In this document: one piece after another, positions 1 to 7,693 of the stretch
How the letters are laid out: each line of letters starts with the position of its first letter
How positions within the stretch are numbered: the first letter of the stretch is position 1
NCBI GenBank assembly: GCA_021794475.1
Contig: JAJYQS010000088.1
Coordinates: 1-37,396, forward strand
Reading direction: 5' to 3'
Length of the DNA stretch: 37,396 nt
From: a bacterium
GTDB taxonomy: Bacteria > SZUA-79 > Acidulodesulfobacterales > Acidulodesulfobacteraceae
Program-made: the position numbers and the translations under genes
The notes under the pieces: model-generated
Told to the model about the DNA's origin: nothing
What the model saw: only the letters and a program-made list of their open reading frames with translations
The model's database searches: none

Positions 1-688
1 CGAAACCGCCATTTTTAGACGATGCATGTCTTTCTCTATGATTAAAAACCCATTTCTTGGTCGATTCTCTTAAAAAATACTTTTCCGGCACATTCTCAAA
101 TTCTAAAACGTCTTTTAAAACCGGATAAATTGCCGGAAGTTCGGGAAACTCAAAGTCCGTCTGATTTTTAAAGCCGACGATAAAAATTCTCTGTCTGTTC
201 TGCGGTACTACCGCCTTGGCGTTATAAATATTCTCAAAAACCGTATATCCGCATATAACTTTTAAGTCCCGCATTAAACTATCATAAACGTCTTTAAATT
301 TTTTAGATTTTAAGCCTTTTACGTTTTCTAAAACAAATACGTCAGGTTGTTTATCTTTGATAATTCTTACGACTTGCGGTATCATATTCCTTTCATCGTC
401 AATGCCTAACTGTTTGCCTGCCGTTGACCACGGTTGACAGGGAAAACCTGCAAAAAAGAAAAGAATATCGTCCTTATGTTTGCGTCCGGGAATATCTTTA
501 GACGGTATTTTCGTTATATCGTCCGCAGGTTCTTTGCCAAAGTTTGCAAGATAAGTCTGCTTTGCATATTTGTCTTTTTCAAAAACGAATACACATTCAG
601 GTTTAATATTAAGTTCTGCGCAAGCCTGCTCAAAACCTAATCTAAAACCGCCTATGCCCGCAAAGCCTTCAATGTAATTTATTTGCAT
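1..688 (-). CDS. C5-cytosine DNA methyltransferase, partial (C-terminus off the window)
   Basis: Transfers a methyl group from S-adenosylmethionine to carbon 5 of cytosine. About 229 residues are present from an ATG at 688; the frame is still open at base 1, so the target-recognition domain and motifs IX-X are outside. Visible family motifs: FAGIGGFRLG (motif I, residues 9-18), GFPCQPWS with catalytic Cys84 (motif IV), ENVKGL (motif VI) and QNRQRIFIVGF (motif VIII). No restriction endonuclease is adjacent, so it is probably an orphan enzyme that protects element DNA from host restriction (inference). It follows the ATP-grasp gene by 3 bases in the same minus-strand operon. Confidence 0.93.
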   Translation of the reverse strand, partial: MQINYIEGFAGIGGFRLGFEQACAELNIKPECVFVFEKDKYAKQTYLANFGKEPADDITKIPSKDIPGRKHKDDILFFFAGFPCQPWSTAGKQLGIDDERNMIPQVVRIIKDKQPDVFVLENVKGLKSKKFKDVYDSLMRDLKVICGYTVFENIYNAKAVVPQNRQRIFIVGFKNQTDFEFPELPAIYPVLKDVLEFENVPEKYFLRESTKKWVFNHRERHASSKNGGF

Positions 689-691
689 GAT

Positions 692-1546
692 TTAATATCC
701 TTCACTTATTGAATTTCTAATATTTAATAGAATTTTGCTTAAATCAGCGTTATAAAATCCTGACGTTGAACCTGCGTTAATTTCTATTATTTTCGGTAAA
801 TTATATGCGCCGTTAATTCCGTCGGCTATATCTACCGTATATATCGTATCCGGCTGCCATTCCGTATTAGCTACTTTTTCGGCTAATTTCATTATTGTTT
901 TCGGCGGCTCCGTTAAAGAAATCTTTCTTCCCCATGACCAAGAATAAGGCGAATATCCAGCAATTTTTCTATCGACTATCCACAGTCTCCATTCAGCATC
1001 TGGCATTTGATATGACTTATTAATCATACACATCGTTTCAGGCGCATTTATAAGATAAAAAGCTATATCAGGATGCGACAATATATCGTCTATCCTGTTT
1101 GCGACAAAACCGGTAAATAATTTATTTCCGCCGTTCGGCTTTATAAAAATAGGAAACTTGTCTTGACGAAGACGAATTACTAAACTTAACGGTAAGAAAT
1201 AACAATCGCTATTAACTACGCCAAACTCCCGCAAATAAGAAATCCATGTTGAAACATTATAATTATGGTTATCGTAACAAAGACGGATATCCGCTTTTGT
1301 TTTTATAAGCATATTAGCGTCCTGAATAGTAGTAATAGCAAATGATGGCTTATTGCTATCAAAGCTATTAGGCAAGGGTATAAATGACATTTCGTCTTTT
1401 GTTATCGTTTGAACTTCATCGCCCATAGCCGATAAAATTTTAACCGCCTCGTTAAGTCTATTTTTAAAAATTGCTTTGTGTATTCGCCAAAACATTTTAC
1501 ACGTCCATATTTTAATTTTTTTATTTTTGAGGTAACTCATCGACAT
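692..1546 (-). CDS. ATP-grasp protein, R2K-clade-like
   Basis: About 284 residues resembling the phage-associated R2K clade of ATP-grasp ligases. Visible motifs: IFIKPNGGNKLFTG (ATP-binding lysine segment), EWRLWIVDRKIAGYSPY in the middle, and VDIADG plus IIEINAGSTSGFYNAD near the end, which supply the metal- and nucleotide-binding acidic and Asn residues. ATP-grasp enzymes of this clade are predicted to ligate a carboxylate to an amine, perhaps peptide-tagging a protein; the substrate is unknown. The frame is open up to 1636. I chose ATG 1546 because GGAG lies about 11 bases before it, and the upstream part overlaps the zinc-ribbon gene. Lies between two methyltransferase genes in a phage-like block. 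Confidence 0.72.
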   Translation of the reverse strand: MSMSYLKNKKIKIWTCKMFWRIHKAIFKNRLNEAVKILSAMGDEVQTITKDEMSFIPLPNSFDSNKPSFAITTIQDANMLIKTKADIRLCYDNHNYNVSTWISYLREFGVVNSDCYFLPLSLVIRLRQDKFPIFIKPNGGNKLFTGFVANRIDDILSHPDIAFYLINAPETMCMINKSYQMPDAEWRLWIVDRKIAGYSPYSWSWGRKISLTEPPKTIMKLAEKVANTEWQPDTIYTVDIADGINGAYNLPKIIEINAGSTSGFYNADLSKILLNIRNSISEGY

Positions 1547-1721
1547 ATTTAGCTTTTGTTCTCCATGTATGCCCGCATTTAGAACAGCAAACATCCGAAT
1601 ATCGCGAATAATGAAAAGCGCCTTTCGGACTTTCAAAATGACTATAATTCCCGTGATAAGTTAAAACATACCAATTCTTTTTGTCTTTTATTTCACATTT
1701 ACACATTACACCGTTAGACAT
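1521..1721 (-). CDS. small zinc-ribbon-like protein (66 aa)
   Basis: Sixty-six residues with an N-terminal CKC and a C-terminal CCSKCGHTW knuckle, typical of a small zinc-binding module. The rest is rich in Tyr, His and Lys with no enzyme motif. It overlaps the start of the ATP-grasp gene by about 26 bases, which suggests translational coupling. Function unknown; it could be an accessory or substrate protein of the ATP-grasp enzyme, but only proximity supports this. Confidence 0.6.
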   Translation of the reverse strand: MSNGVMCKCEIKDKKNWYVLTYHGNYSHFESPKGAFHYSRYSDVCCSKCGHTWRTKAKYVDELPQK

Positions 1722-1756
1722 AATTACACCTCATAATAAAATAATTTAATTATCAT

Positions 1757-2611
1757 TTACGCCTCTGCAAAAGGTAAAAGGTTCTCGCCCTGCTCATCTA
1801 AATCGTAATTCGCCCAGACGGTTTCCGTCCGTGCAGGACAGTTATCTTTATTTCTGTATCTCAAACTATTAGCGAAACAGTTAAAATCCCGCCTGTAAAA
1901 GTCTGAAAGCCTGTTGCTGTAAACATCATTATCGTAACCGCTTAAAAGCCATTTGCCTTTGATATTCAAAAGAATATCTATAAGTTCGTTGTGGTCTTTA
2001 TCCGTCATCTCAAACATATATCCGCCGGATTTACGGGATCTGGATACGTAAGGCGGGTCGAGATAGAAAAACGTATCAGGTCTGTCCCAGTTAGCGATTA
2101 ATTTTCTAAAATCTAAATTATCGATATAGACTTCAGAAAGTCTTTTATGTATAAGGCTTAATTTATCAATGCTTTTTCTAATATATTTAGGTATATTTAC
2201 GTCTATCGAAAACCGCCAGCCTGCGCCTTTTTTAGCGTTTGGATGCTCCCCGTTTATCGTCGATTTAATCAAGTAATAAAATCTGACCGCCCGTTCCGCC
2301 TTATTAAGTTTATCTATTTGCATATCGCGGTATTCATAATATAATTGCCGGCTATACGGCAATAAGTTTATTTTTTCCTGAAATTTCTTAAACAGTTTTT
2401 CGTCCGTAATAACTTTAAAAAAGTTATATAATTCTCCGTCTATATCGTTATAAACCTCTATTTCGGACGGCTTTTTGTTTATCAGTATCGCGCCGGATCC
2501 GCCGAAGACTTCAACATAAGTCTTATGTTTCGGAAATAAAGGTATCAGCTTATCTGTCATAAAGAACTTACCACCGAAATAGCCGAATGGTGTTAATTTT
2601 TGGACTTTCAT
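1757..2611 (-). CDS. D12-class DNA adenine-N6 methyltransferase (Dam-like)
   Basis: Methylates adenine N6 within a short DNA site. The 284 residues fit the Dam/D12 family: TPFGYFGGK near the N-terminus (motif X, SAM binding), VEVFGGSG at residues 33-40 (motif I), and FFYLDPPYVS near residue 185 (motif IV, DPPY catalytic motif). The C-terminal NKDNCPARTETVWANY is the usual end of phage Dam enzymes. No cognate endonuclease is adjacent. Likely role: protection from host restriction or marking of element DNA during replication (inference from the phage-like neighbourhood). Confidence 0.92.
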   Translation of the reverse strand: MKVQKLTPFGYFGGKFFMTDKLIPLFPKHKTYVEVFGGSGAILINKKPSEIEVYNDIDGELYNFFKVITDEKLFKKFQEKINLLPYSRQLYYEYRDMQIDKLNKAERAVRFYYLIKSTINGEHPNAKKGAGWRFSIDVNIPKYIRKSIDKLSLIHKRLSEVYIDNLDFRKLIANWDRPDTFFYLDPPYVSRSRKSGGYMFEMTDKDHNELIDILLNIKGKWLLSGYDNDVYSNRLSDFYRRDFNCFANSLRYRNKDNCPARTETVWANYDLDEQGENLLPFAEA

Positions 2612-2618
2612 AATTTAT

Positions 2619-2861
2619 TTAAATCTCCGTTTTCTCATACAGATATATTTCTTTTAGTCCCCACCATTTTTTATAACTAGGCAGTGAACATATTTCGCTG
2701 ACCATAACATCGTGAGTATCTGAAAAAGATTTAGCGCCTGATTCAAACCATTTTTTAGCGCTTTCTGTTTTTACACTATCATTTATCCAGATTTTATATG
2801 CCTTAGTTCTTTGATAAATTATTGCTCTGATTTTATGATTAATATATTTATCTATTTTCAT
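2619..2861 (-). CDS. hypothetical protein (80 aa)
   Basis: Not recognised. Eighty residues, basic in the N-terminal half, with several Trp residues (WINDSV, KKWFESG, YKKWWGLKEIYLY) and no membrane segment or zinc motif. It lies 7 bases upstream of the adenine methyltransferase in the same operon and reads as a small soluble phage-type protein. The tight packing with its neighbours is the main support for it being real. Confidence 0.5.
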   Translation of the reverse strand: MKIDKYINHKIRAIIYQRTKAYKIWINDSVKTESAKKWFESGAKSFSDTHDVMVSEICSLPSYKKWWGLKEIYLYEKTEI

Positions 2862-2877
2862 ATAAAAAATATCCTTC

Positions 2878-3138
2878 TTATTTTTTATGTAAAGTTATTA
2901 CTGCAAAATCAAATAAAGAACTATAAAAAATTAATCTTATTTTTTTACTTCCATAAATAGCGAAACATCTATTTTTAATACTTATGCGTTTTAAATGCTT
3001 AGTTAAAACAAGATTAATCTTATTATCATTATTAGCCTTTAATTTAACAGTTATATGAATAACACCATCCTTATCGCCATAATCATAAATATGATTTTCG
3101 AGTTCTGCTGTTAGCAGATTATATTTTTTAAAAAACAT
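2878..3138 (-). CDS. hypothetical protein (86 aa)
   Basis: Not recognised. I chose the ATG at 3138 because AGAGGA lies 5-6 bases before it; an in-frame ATG at 3159 directly abuts the stop of the upstream gene and has no ribosome site of its own. The product is basic, beta-rich in appearance (VIHITVKLKANNDNKINLVLTK), and lacks membrane segments. It is a member of the minus-strand early operon. Confidence 0.45.
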   Translation of the reverse strand: MFFKKYNLLTAELENHIYDYGDKDGVIHITVKLKANNDNKINLVLTKHLKRISIKNRCFAIYGSKKIRLIFYSSLFDFAVITLHKK

Positions 3139-3159
3139 TTTTCCTCTTATTTCACCCAT

Positions 3160-3426
3160 TTATCTTATATAAACCTTGTATTCCGCAAAAACATCTCCGT
3201 CCATAGCGGAATACGCTTTACCGTATTCCTTTTTCTCTTTAATTGGTTTATTTTTACAGACGATAAAATACATACCGTCGAATTTTTTTTGATAAATACC
3301 GTCTACCTTATATCGCAAGCCATTTTTAATTATGCTTTTAGTTTTATATTCCCTAAATGCAAAAAAATATTCATTTCTGTTGTATTTTTTCCTAAACCAT
3401 GCTGTTATTTCTTCAATATTAGCCAT
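3160..3426 (-). CDS. hypothetical protein (88 aa)
   Basis: Not recognised. Eighty-eight residues, strongly basic, with many aromatic residues (YFFAFREY, GMYFIVCKNKP). A good ribosome site (GGGAGG) lies just before the ATG at 3426. It is placed 11 bases after the DnaC-like gene, so it is co-transcribed with the replication genes. Confidence 0.5.
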   Translation of the reverse strand: MANIEEITAWFRKKYNRNEYFFAFREYKTKSIIKNGLRYKVDGIYQKKFDGMYFIVCKNKPIKEKKEYGKAYSAMDGDVFAEYKVYIR

Positions 3427-3437
3427 TTTATGCCTCC

Positions 3438-4118
3438 CTATTTGATTACCGATATTGCGCTTCTTCTGTCTATGCCTTTAATTTCTATAACTTCTGTCAT
3501 AGCGATAATTCTTGAAGCGATTTTGTCGTTTAAGTTTTTTCTTATTTCTTCAAGCGAATAATTTGACGTAATTACCGTCTGCTTATCTTCTTCATATCTT
3601 GAATTTATTATTACGTACAAAGTCTGTATTACCCAATCTGTCGTTTTTTCTGTTCCAAGATCGTCCATAATTAAAATTTCCGGCTTCATATATTTTTTAA
3701 TTAAGTCCATCTCTTCTATGGTTTCGCTTTTAAAAGCTCCGCGTATATTTAAAAGCATTACTGGAACAGAGACAAATAGTCCGAGATTATCCTGAAGCCT
3801 GTATTTCCCGTCATATTCGCAAAGAGGCTCGGAATTTAATATAACGTTTTTTAAAAAGCTTACCGCTAAGTCCGTTTTTCCGGTTCCTACCGGACCGTGA
3901 AAGTAATAACCGGATTTAAGATTCAATTTTGTAATATTGCTCTTTGGCGATACAAATCTCTTAGGTACTCCCATTCTTGAAAGAACCGACTGGATATTTT
4001 TTTCCAACCCGGACTTAAAACGGTCTAATTTTACGTCATTTGATTCTGTTTCCGGTTCATTTTTAACCATAAATTTTAAATCATTAATAATTTCTTTGAT
4101 GCAGGTAGTTTGTTCCAT
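3438..4118 (-). CDS. DnaC/IstB-like helicase-loader ATPase
   Basis: AAA+ ATPase of the DnaC/IstB group, expected to load the host replicative helicase at the element's origin. In the 226-residue product, Walker A is GPVGTGKT (residues 75-82) and Walker B is ILIMDDLG (148-155), followed by VITSNYSLEEI (sensor 1 region) and an arginine-finger-like DKIASRI. ATG 4118 is chosen because CAGGAG lies about 11 bases upstream; the ATG at 4139 has no such site and overlaps the rep gene. The pairing rep-like gene plus loader matches lambda O/P-type and phage DnaD/DnaC-type modules. Confidence 0.85.
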   Translation of the reverse strand: MEQTTCIKEIINDLKFMVKNEPETESNDVKLDRFKSGLEKNIQSVLSRMGVPKRFVSPKSNITKLNLKSGYYFHGPVGTGKTDLAVSFLKNVILNSEPLCEYDGKYRLQDNLGLFVSVPVMLLNIRGAFKSETIEEMDLIKKYMKPEILIMDDLGTEKTTDWVIQTLYVIINSRYEEDKQTVITSNYSLEEIRKNLNDKIASRIIAMTEVIEIKGIDRRSAISVIK

Positions 4119-4120
4119 AA

Positions 4121-5068
4121 TTAATCTCCTGTTACCCATATTTCACCGGTAACATTATCGATATGGGTAGTTTTAATGTTTTTGTATTTACCTGATTCTT
4201 CAAATCCTTTATCAACAACTTTTTTATTTCCACCTTTATCCTGGACTTTTGTTAACCAGTAATTAATAAATCGTTTATAATTTTTTTTCCTTTTTTCAGG
4301 ATTAGACACTAACCATGCTTTCATTTTTAATAATTCTTGTTTAATATCTACTGCAGGATAAGCTTCATCCCATATAGCTATATCTTTTTCTGTTATATTT
4401 TCCCAAGATAGAGATTTAAAATTAAAATTAATTTTATATTTCTGTTTCGAATTTGATTTTTCGTAAGAAAAATCGTTCGGAACAATAGTATTATTTTCTT
4501 CTAATTTATTATTCTTAATTATGTTTTCTTCTATATATATATTCTTAGGGTGCATTTCCTGCACAGGGGGGAGTGCGTCATTTTCACAGGGGGGGTGCAT
4601 TTCCTGCACAGGGGGGAGTGCGTCATTTTCACAGGGGGGGTGCATTTCCTGCACAGGGGTATTATTTTTCTGGGATTCTATTAAACCTTCGGTCATTATG
4701 CGTTCAAGTATAGTATTTAGGGGCTTAAAGGAATATAAATTGCTTATATCGCCCTTTTCTTTATTGCGTCTATTAATTTTTGTAATATATCCCTTTTTTA
4801 TAAGTGAATTAAAAAGGGATACAATAGCACGCTGACTAATCCCAGTAAGTTTTTCTAATGTTTTTCGAGATGGCCACGCTGAATCGTTTTGATGAGCAAA
4901 GTAATATAAACTTGATAAAAGTAGATATTCGTAAGGTTTGATATTTAATTTAGTTAAATTAGCAAATAATACGTTCGGTATCATTATAAAGCCGACTTTT
5001 TTATTAAAGTCTAAGATGTCTATTTTTTGATTTTCTTTATTTTCTAAATCTAAACTGTTCGTTTCCAT
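4121..5068 (-). CDS. winged-helix replication initiator-like protein (HTH_36 type)
   Basis: Probable origin-binding replication protein. Residues about 28-115 form a winged helix: KPYEYLLLSSLYYFA, then WPSRKTLEKLTGISQRAIVSLFNSLIKKGYI, as in phage and plasmid replication proteins with an HTH_36 domain. The middle (about residues 137-170) is a 15-residue peptide repeated 2.4 times (PVQEMHPPCENDAL core). The C-terminal KAWLVSNPEKRKKNYKRFINYWLTK resembles the end domain of phage replisome organisers. It is followed directly by the DnaC-like loader, overlapping its region by a few bases. The internal DNA repeats may be origin iterons. Confidence 0.75.
   Translation of the reverse strand: METNSLDLENKENQKIDILDFNKKVGFIMIPNVLFANLTKLNIKPYEYLLLSSLYYFAHQNDSAWPSRKTLEKLTGISQRAIVSLFNSLIKKGYITKINRRNKEKGDISNLYSFKPLNTILERIMTEGLIESQKNNTPVQEMHPPCENDALPPVQEMHPPCENDALPPVQEMHPKNIYIEENIIKNNKLEENNTIVPNDFSYEKSNSKQKYKINFNFKSLSWENITEKDIAIWDEAYPAVDIKQELLKMKAWLVSNPEKRKKNYKRFINYWLTKVQDKGGNKKVVDKGFEESGKYKNIKTTHIDNVTGEIWVTGD
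4551..4657. repeat. 45-bp tandem repeat (2.4 copies) inside the rep-like gene
   Basis: Copies start at 4551, 4596 and 4641 with an exact 45-base period. Each contains the short hairpin GTGCATTTCCTGCAC and, on the plus strand, two runs of six or seven G. The period is a multiple of three, so the reading frame is kept. Placement inside an initiator gene recalls the lambda origin, whose iterons lie inside gene O. Confidence 0.9.
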
Positions 5069-5097
5069 ATTAACCTCTGTAATCTCCTAAAAATAAG

Positions 5098-5394
5098 TTA
5101 TTTTCCTCTGTTTGTTGCTTTCTGAATTAATTCAGAAAGCGACTCCACTTTATTATTTTCGATATATTTATCAAGCTCCGAAACTTTAAAAAGGATTTTT
5201 CCTTCAGGTTTATAAAATGGAATTTTATTGCTCTTTACTATGTTTCTTAAATTTCTTTCCGAAACACGAAGATACTCCGCAGCTTCCTGCAGCGTTAAAT
5301 ATTTCTTGTTTACAGATAAATCCATGATTAAAACTTTAAGGTCGTCTTTAGTGAGAAGAAATACTTCGTTATTTTTAAGTTCAAGAGTTCTCAT
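5098..5394 (-). CDS. excisionase-family helix-turn-helix protein (98 aa)
   Basis: Small DNA-binding protein with a MerR/excisionase-type HTH at about residues 31-78: YLTLQEAAEYLRVSERNLRNIV, then the wing KIPFYKPEGKILFKVSELDKYI. Such proteins act as recombination directionality factors or as regulators. No integrase lies in the window, so a transcriptional role in the early operon is equally possible. Its start overlaps the end of the upstream HTH gene by 14 bases, so the two are translationally coupled. Confidence 0.8.
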   Translation of the reverse strand: MRTLELKNNEVFLLTKDDLKVLIMDLSVNKKYLTLQEAAEYLRVSERNLRNIVKSNKIPFYKPEGKILFKVSELDKYIENNKVESLSELIQKATNRGK

Positions 5395-5593
5395 TGTGTT
5401 CCTCCGGATATAAAAGATCTATTGCCGGTATGCCGGTTAATTTTGAGATTTTTTGAGCTGTATTACGGGAAGGATATTTTTTATAATTAAGATAGTAATA
5501 TATTATTCTTTCCGATTTATTAATATTTTGTGCTAATTCTTTAATAGAATTATTAATTAAAAAGCTGTTTAAAGGGTGATTAAATCTTTTCAT
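5381..5593 (-). CDS. Cro-like helix-turn-helix protein (70 aa)
   Basis: Seventy residues with an HTH covering most of the protein: SIKELAQNINKSERIIYYYLNYKKYPSRNTAQKISKLTGIP. The size and its position as first gene of the minus-strand early operon, divergent from a CI-like regulator, match a Cro/YdaS-type regulator in a phage-like switch. It is probably expressed from the strong minus-strand promoter in 5640-5672. Confidence 0.72.
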   Translation of the reverse strand: MKRFNHPLNSFLINNSIKELAQNINKSERIIYYYLNYKKYPSRNTAQKISKLTGIPAIDLLYPEEHNENS

Positions 5594-5731
5594 AATTATT
5601 TTTTTGAATTATATTTAAGATTAATTATTTGAAGCATTGGTTCAAATATATATCATAAAAAAAAAGATGTCAAGTATTTTTTAACCATTGATTAATTGAA
5701 TTTTTTTTAAAATGTATATAAAATTGAAACA
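5594..5731. promoter_or_regulatory. divergent promoter/operator region (phage-like switch)
   Basis: On the minus strand a near-consensus promoter reads TTGACA (5668-5673), 17-base T-rich spacer, TATATT, and drives the early operon. Directly downstream of it is the inverted repeat TTGAA-N7-TTCAA (about 5639-5655), a likely operator. On the plus strand TATAAA at 5717-5722 lies 9 bases before the ATG of the CI-like gene, which has no ribosome site, so its transcript may be leaderless as for lambda cI from PRM. Confidence 0.65.
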
Positions 5732-6178
5732 ATGAGCAAGAAAAAAACCGAAGAAGAAGAAAAGGTTATATTTGAAAGCGGTTCGCAATTAGATAGTTTT
5801 ATTGATTTATTAAAAAACAAGGATAAAACTTTAAGTAGGGAGCGGATTGCTGAGATTATGAATGTATCGCAAGAACAACTTTCTAAGTTTACTAATGGTA
5901 AAAATTCTCCGCCGTTTTTTAGAATTTATAATTTTATTAAAAATTGGAATATATCTATTAGCGATATAGCTTTTTTATTTAAAATTAAAGATAAAACTGA
6001 TGAAAAAAATAATATTACTTCAGAAATATATTCCACTATTCCAGAAATAAATAACAAGATCTCAATTCTTAAAGATATTTACGAATCAGGAGACGAAACA
6101 CTTATATGCGGAGTCGATTTATGCCTTAAGGGTGCCTATGACTATTTTTTAGCAAAAAAAAGACAAAAAGCAAGTTAG
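5732..6178 (+). CDS. CI-like HTH regulator (148 aa)
   Basis: DNA-binding regulator with an XRE-type HTH at about residues 32-75: LSRERIAEIMNVSQEQLSKFTNGKNSPPFFRIYNFI. The N-terminus is a highly charged Lys/Glu stretch; the C-terminus (SILKDIYESGDETLICGVDLCLKGAYDYFLAKK) is helical and may dimerise. It lacks a cleavable S24 domain. It is divergent from the Cro-like gene and probably represses the minus-strand early operon. No Shine-Dalgarno sequence precedes the ATG, and the -10 box lies only 9 bases upstream. Confidence 0.68.
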   Translation: MSKKKTEEEEKVIFESGSQLDSFIDLLKNKDKTLSRERIAEIMNVSQEQLSKFTNGKNSPPFFRIYNFIKNWNISISDIAFLFKIKDKTDEKNNITSEIYSTIPEINNKISILKDIYESGDETLICGVDLCLKGAYDYFLAKKRQKAS

Positions 6179-6247
6179 AAGAAGAAATGAAAAAGCGCAG
6201 ATTAAGGATAATAAAATAATTTAAATATAGATAATTAATACAACAAT

Positions 6248-7252
6248 ATGTCCGAAAATATCATCAAAACTCTCTACGAAACCCGCTCTAATTTAGAATA
6301 TCTTAAGTCTTATTTATCAGGCGCTAAAGAAGAGTGTGATAAAGCAATTAATGATATAAAAGAAATTGATAATGAACTTATTAAAAATCATTATGTGCCG
6401 TGGTTTGAATTTATTAAATTTGCTTTTTCCGACGAGCATATAGATTTTAATCTACGTGATAAATACAAAGAATTTAATAATATATTTTCTTTGGATTTCG
6501 GTTTAGACGCCCATATAAGCAATTTAAGCCCTGCGGAAATTAAAAACACCCTGAATATTATAAAAACGGCCGCAAGAGACGTTAAGACTTCCATTGAAAA
6601 TAATAACAACTGTGATAAATACAATACCGACATTTTAGAAAAAATTTATAAATCGATTGATTCCATTGATTTTTTAAATTTAATAGGCGAAATAATTTCA
6701 GAAAATAGTAAAAATAACGATAATATTTTTAATCAAGTTAAAGGAAAGTATGCAGAATATAAATTTATCGAATTTTTAAATAAAAATAATAAAGCATTTT
6801 TTTATATCGATAATAATAAAAACACGATGTGTAAGGCTTTGAATTATAACGGAGCAAAGAGGCCGGATTTAATTTTAATTCTTGACAGAATATTTAAGGT
6901 GTTCGTGGATGTCAAAAATTATTCGATAAATAAAAATAATAAATTTGGGATAAACAAAAAGGATATCGATCCTTTTATTAATTTGGAAGAACGGTATTCT
7001 ATCCCCGTATTTTTGGCTATATCTAACGGTAAATTGCAATTTAATACATGGTATTTCGTATCCGTCAATAAAATTTTCGAAGATAAAAAAGATTTAATTA
7101 ACGATAGCTTTTGGTATATCGATACGGACGATCCTATTTTTTATAAGACGGACGCAGCAAATAAATTTGACGATAAATTTTTAATTGCAAATAATCAAGA
7201 AATATTGAATAATGTAAAAATAATGGCAGAATATTTCAAAAGCGTTTCGTAA
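6248..7252 (+). CDS. PD-(D/E)XK nuclease-like protein (334 aa)
   Basis: Candidate DNA-cleaving protein. The N-terminal half (residues 1-160) is helical and coiled-coil-like with no known domain. The C-terminal half has the PD-(D/E)XK arrangement: GKYAEYKFIEFL (helix with acidic residues, 167-176), then RPDLILIL (Asp207) and VFVDVKNY (Asp221, Lys223), followed by a core strand VFLAIS. No helicase or methyltransferase partner is adjacent; the nearest genes are a CI-like regulator and a lipoprotein. It could be a restriction-like defence nuclease or a competitor-exclusion gene. The motif assignment is by eye. The start has no strong ribosome site. Confidence 0.55.
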   Translation: MSENIIKTLYETRSNLEYLKSYLSGAKEECDKAINDIKEIDNELIKNHYVPWFEFIKFAFSDEHIDFNLRDKYKEFNNIFSLDFGLDAHISNLSPAEIKNTLNIIKTAARDVKTSIENNNNCDKYNTDILEKIYKSIDSIDFLNLIGEIISENSKNNDNIFNQVKGKYAEYKFIEFLNKNNKAFFYIDNNKNTMCKALNYNGAKRPDLILILDRIFKVFVDVKNYSINKNNKFGINKKDIDPFINLEERYSIPVFLAISNGKLQFNTWYFVSVNKIFEDKKDLINDSFWYIDTDDPIFYKTDAANKFDDKFLIANNQEILNNVKIMAEYFKSVS

Positions 7253-7282
7253 TAAGGTTAAATATTAACTTTAGAGGTTAAA

Positions 7283-7675
7283 ATGTTTAAAAAAATAGGT
7301 TTAATTGGATTAACAATTTCTTTTATGGTTATACTATTTTCCGGCTGCGCAAATAAGCCAAATACAAAAGTTTTTTCGAAAGCAACGGCTCTTTATTTAA
7401 TTCATAAAAAATATCCGGATTATAAAATCAACAGAATAGCATGTCCGAATAATTTTAGCAGCAAGAGATTAGATATAGCAGGATGCGAGATTAATATCGA
7501 AGGCAAAAGCCCTTGGGGTCTGCCTGCTAAAGACGACGTAAATAAAGGCTATAATTCAGCGGTTGGATTTAAACAAACGGTGAACGGCAACTGGTATTTA
7601 TGGAAATTTATGTCTAATCAACAAAAACCGGTCTATATCGTGCTTCCGCATAATAAAAGATTTTATGAAAAATAA
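7283..7675 (+). CDS. hypothetical lipoprotein (130 aa)
   Basis: Signal peptide MFKKIGLIGLTISFMVILFSGC ends in a lipobox (FSGC), so the mature protein should be lipid-anchored at Cys22. The remainder is a small basic periplasmic domain with further Cys residues (ACPNN, AGCEIN) that could form a disulfide. No family recognised. AGAGG precedes the ATG. Plasmid lipoproteins of this size sometimes act in surface or entry exclusion, but nothing in the sequence shows that here. Confidence 0.72.
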   Translation: MFKKIGLIGLTISFMVILFSGCANKPNTKVFSKATALYLIHKKYPDYKINRIACPNNFSSKRLDIAGCEINIEGKSPWGLPAKDDVNKGYNSAVGFKQTVNGNWYLWKFMSNQQKPVYIVLPHNKRFYEK

Positions 7676-7693
7676 ATATTAAGGAAGATTATT

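Noticed and set aside
434-640. Open frame on the plus strand within the C5 methyltransferase
   Set aside because: Lies opposite a gene with all family motifs; no ribosome site and a composition typical of an antisense shadow.
4521-4835. Plus-strand frame with repeated Cys/Ser-rich peptide
   Set aside because: It is the complement of the in-gene tandem repeat of the replication protein; no translation signal.
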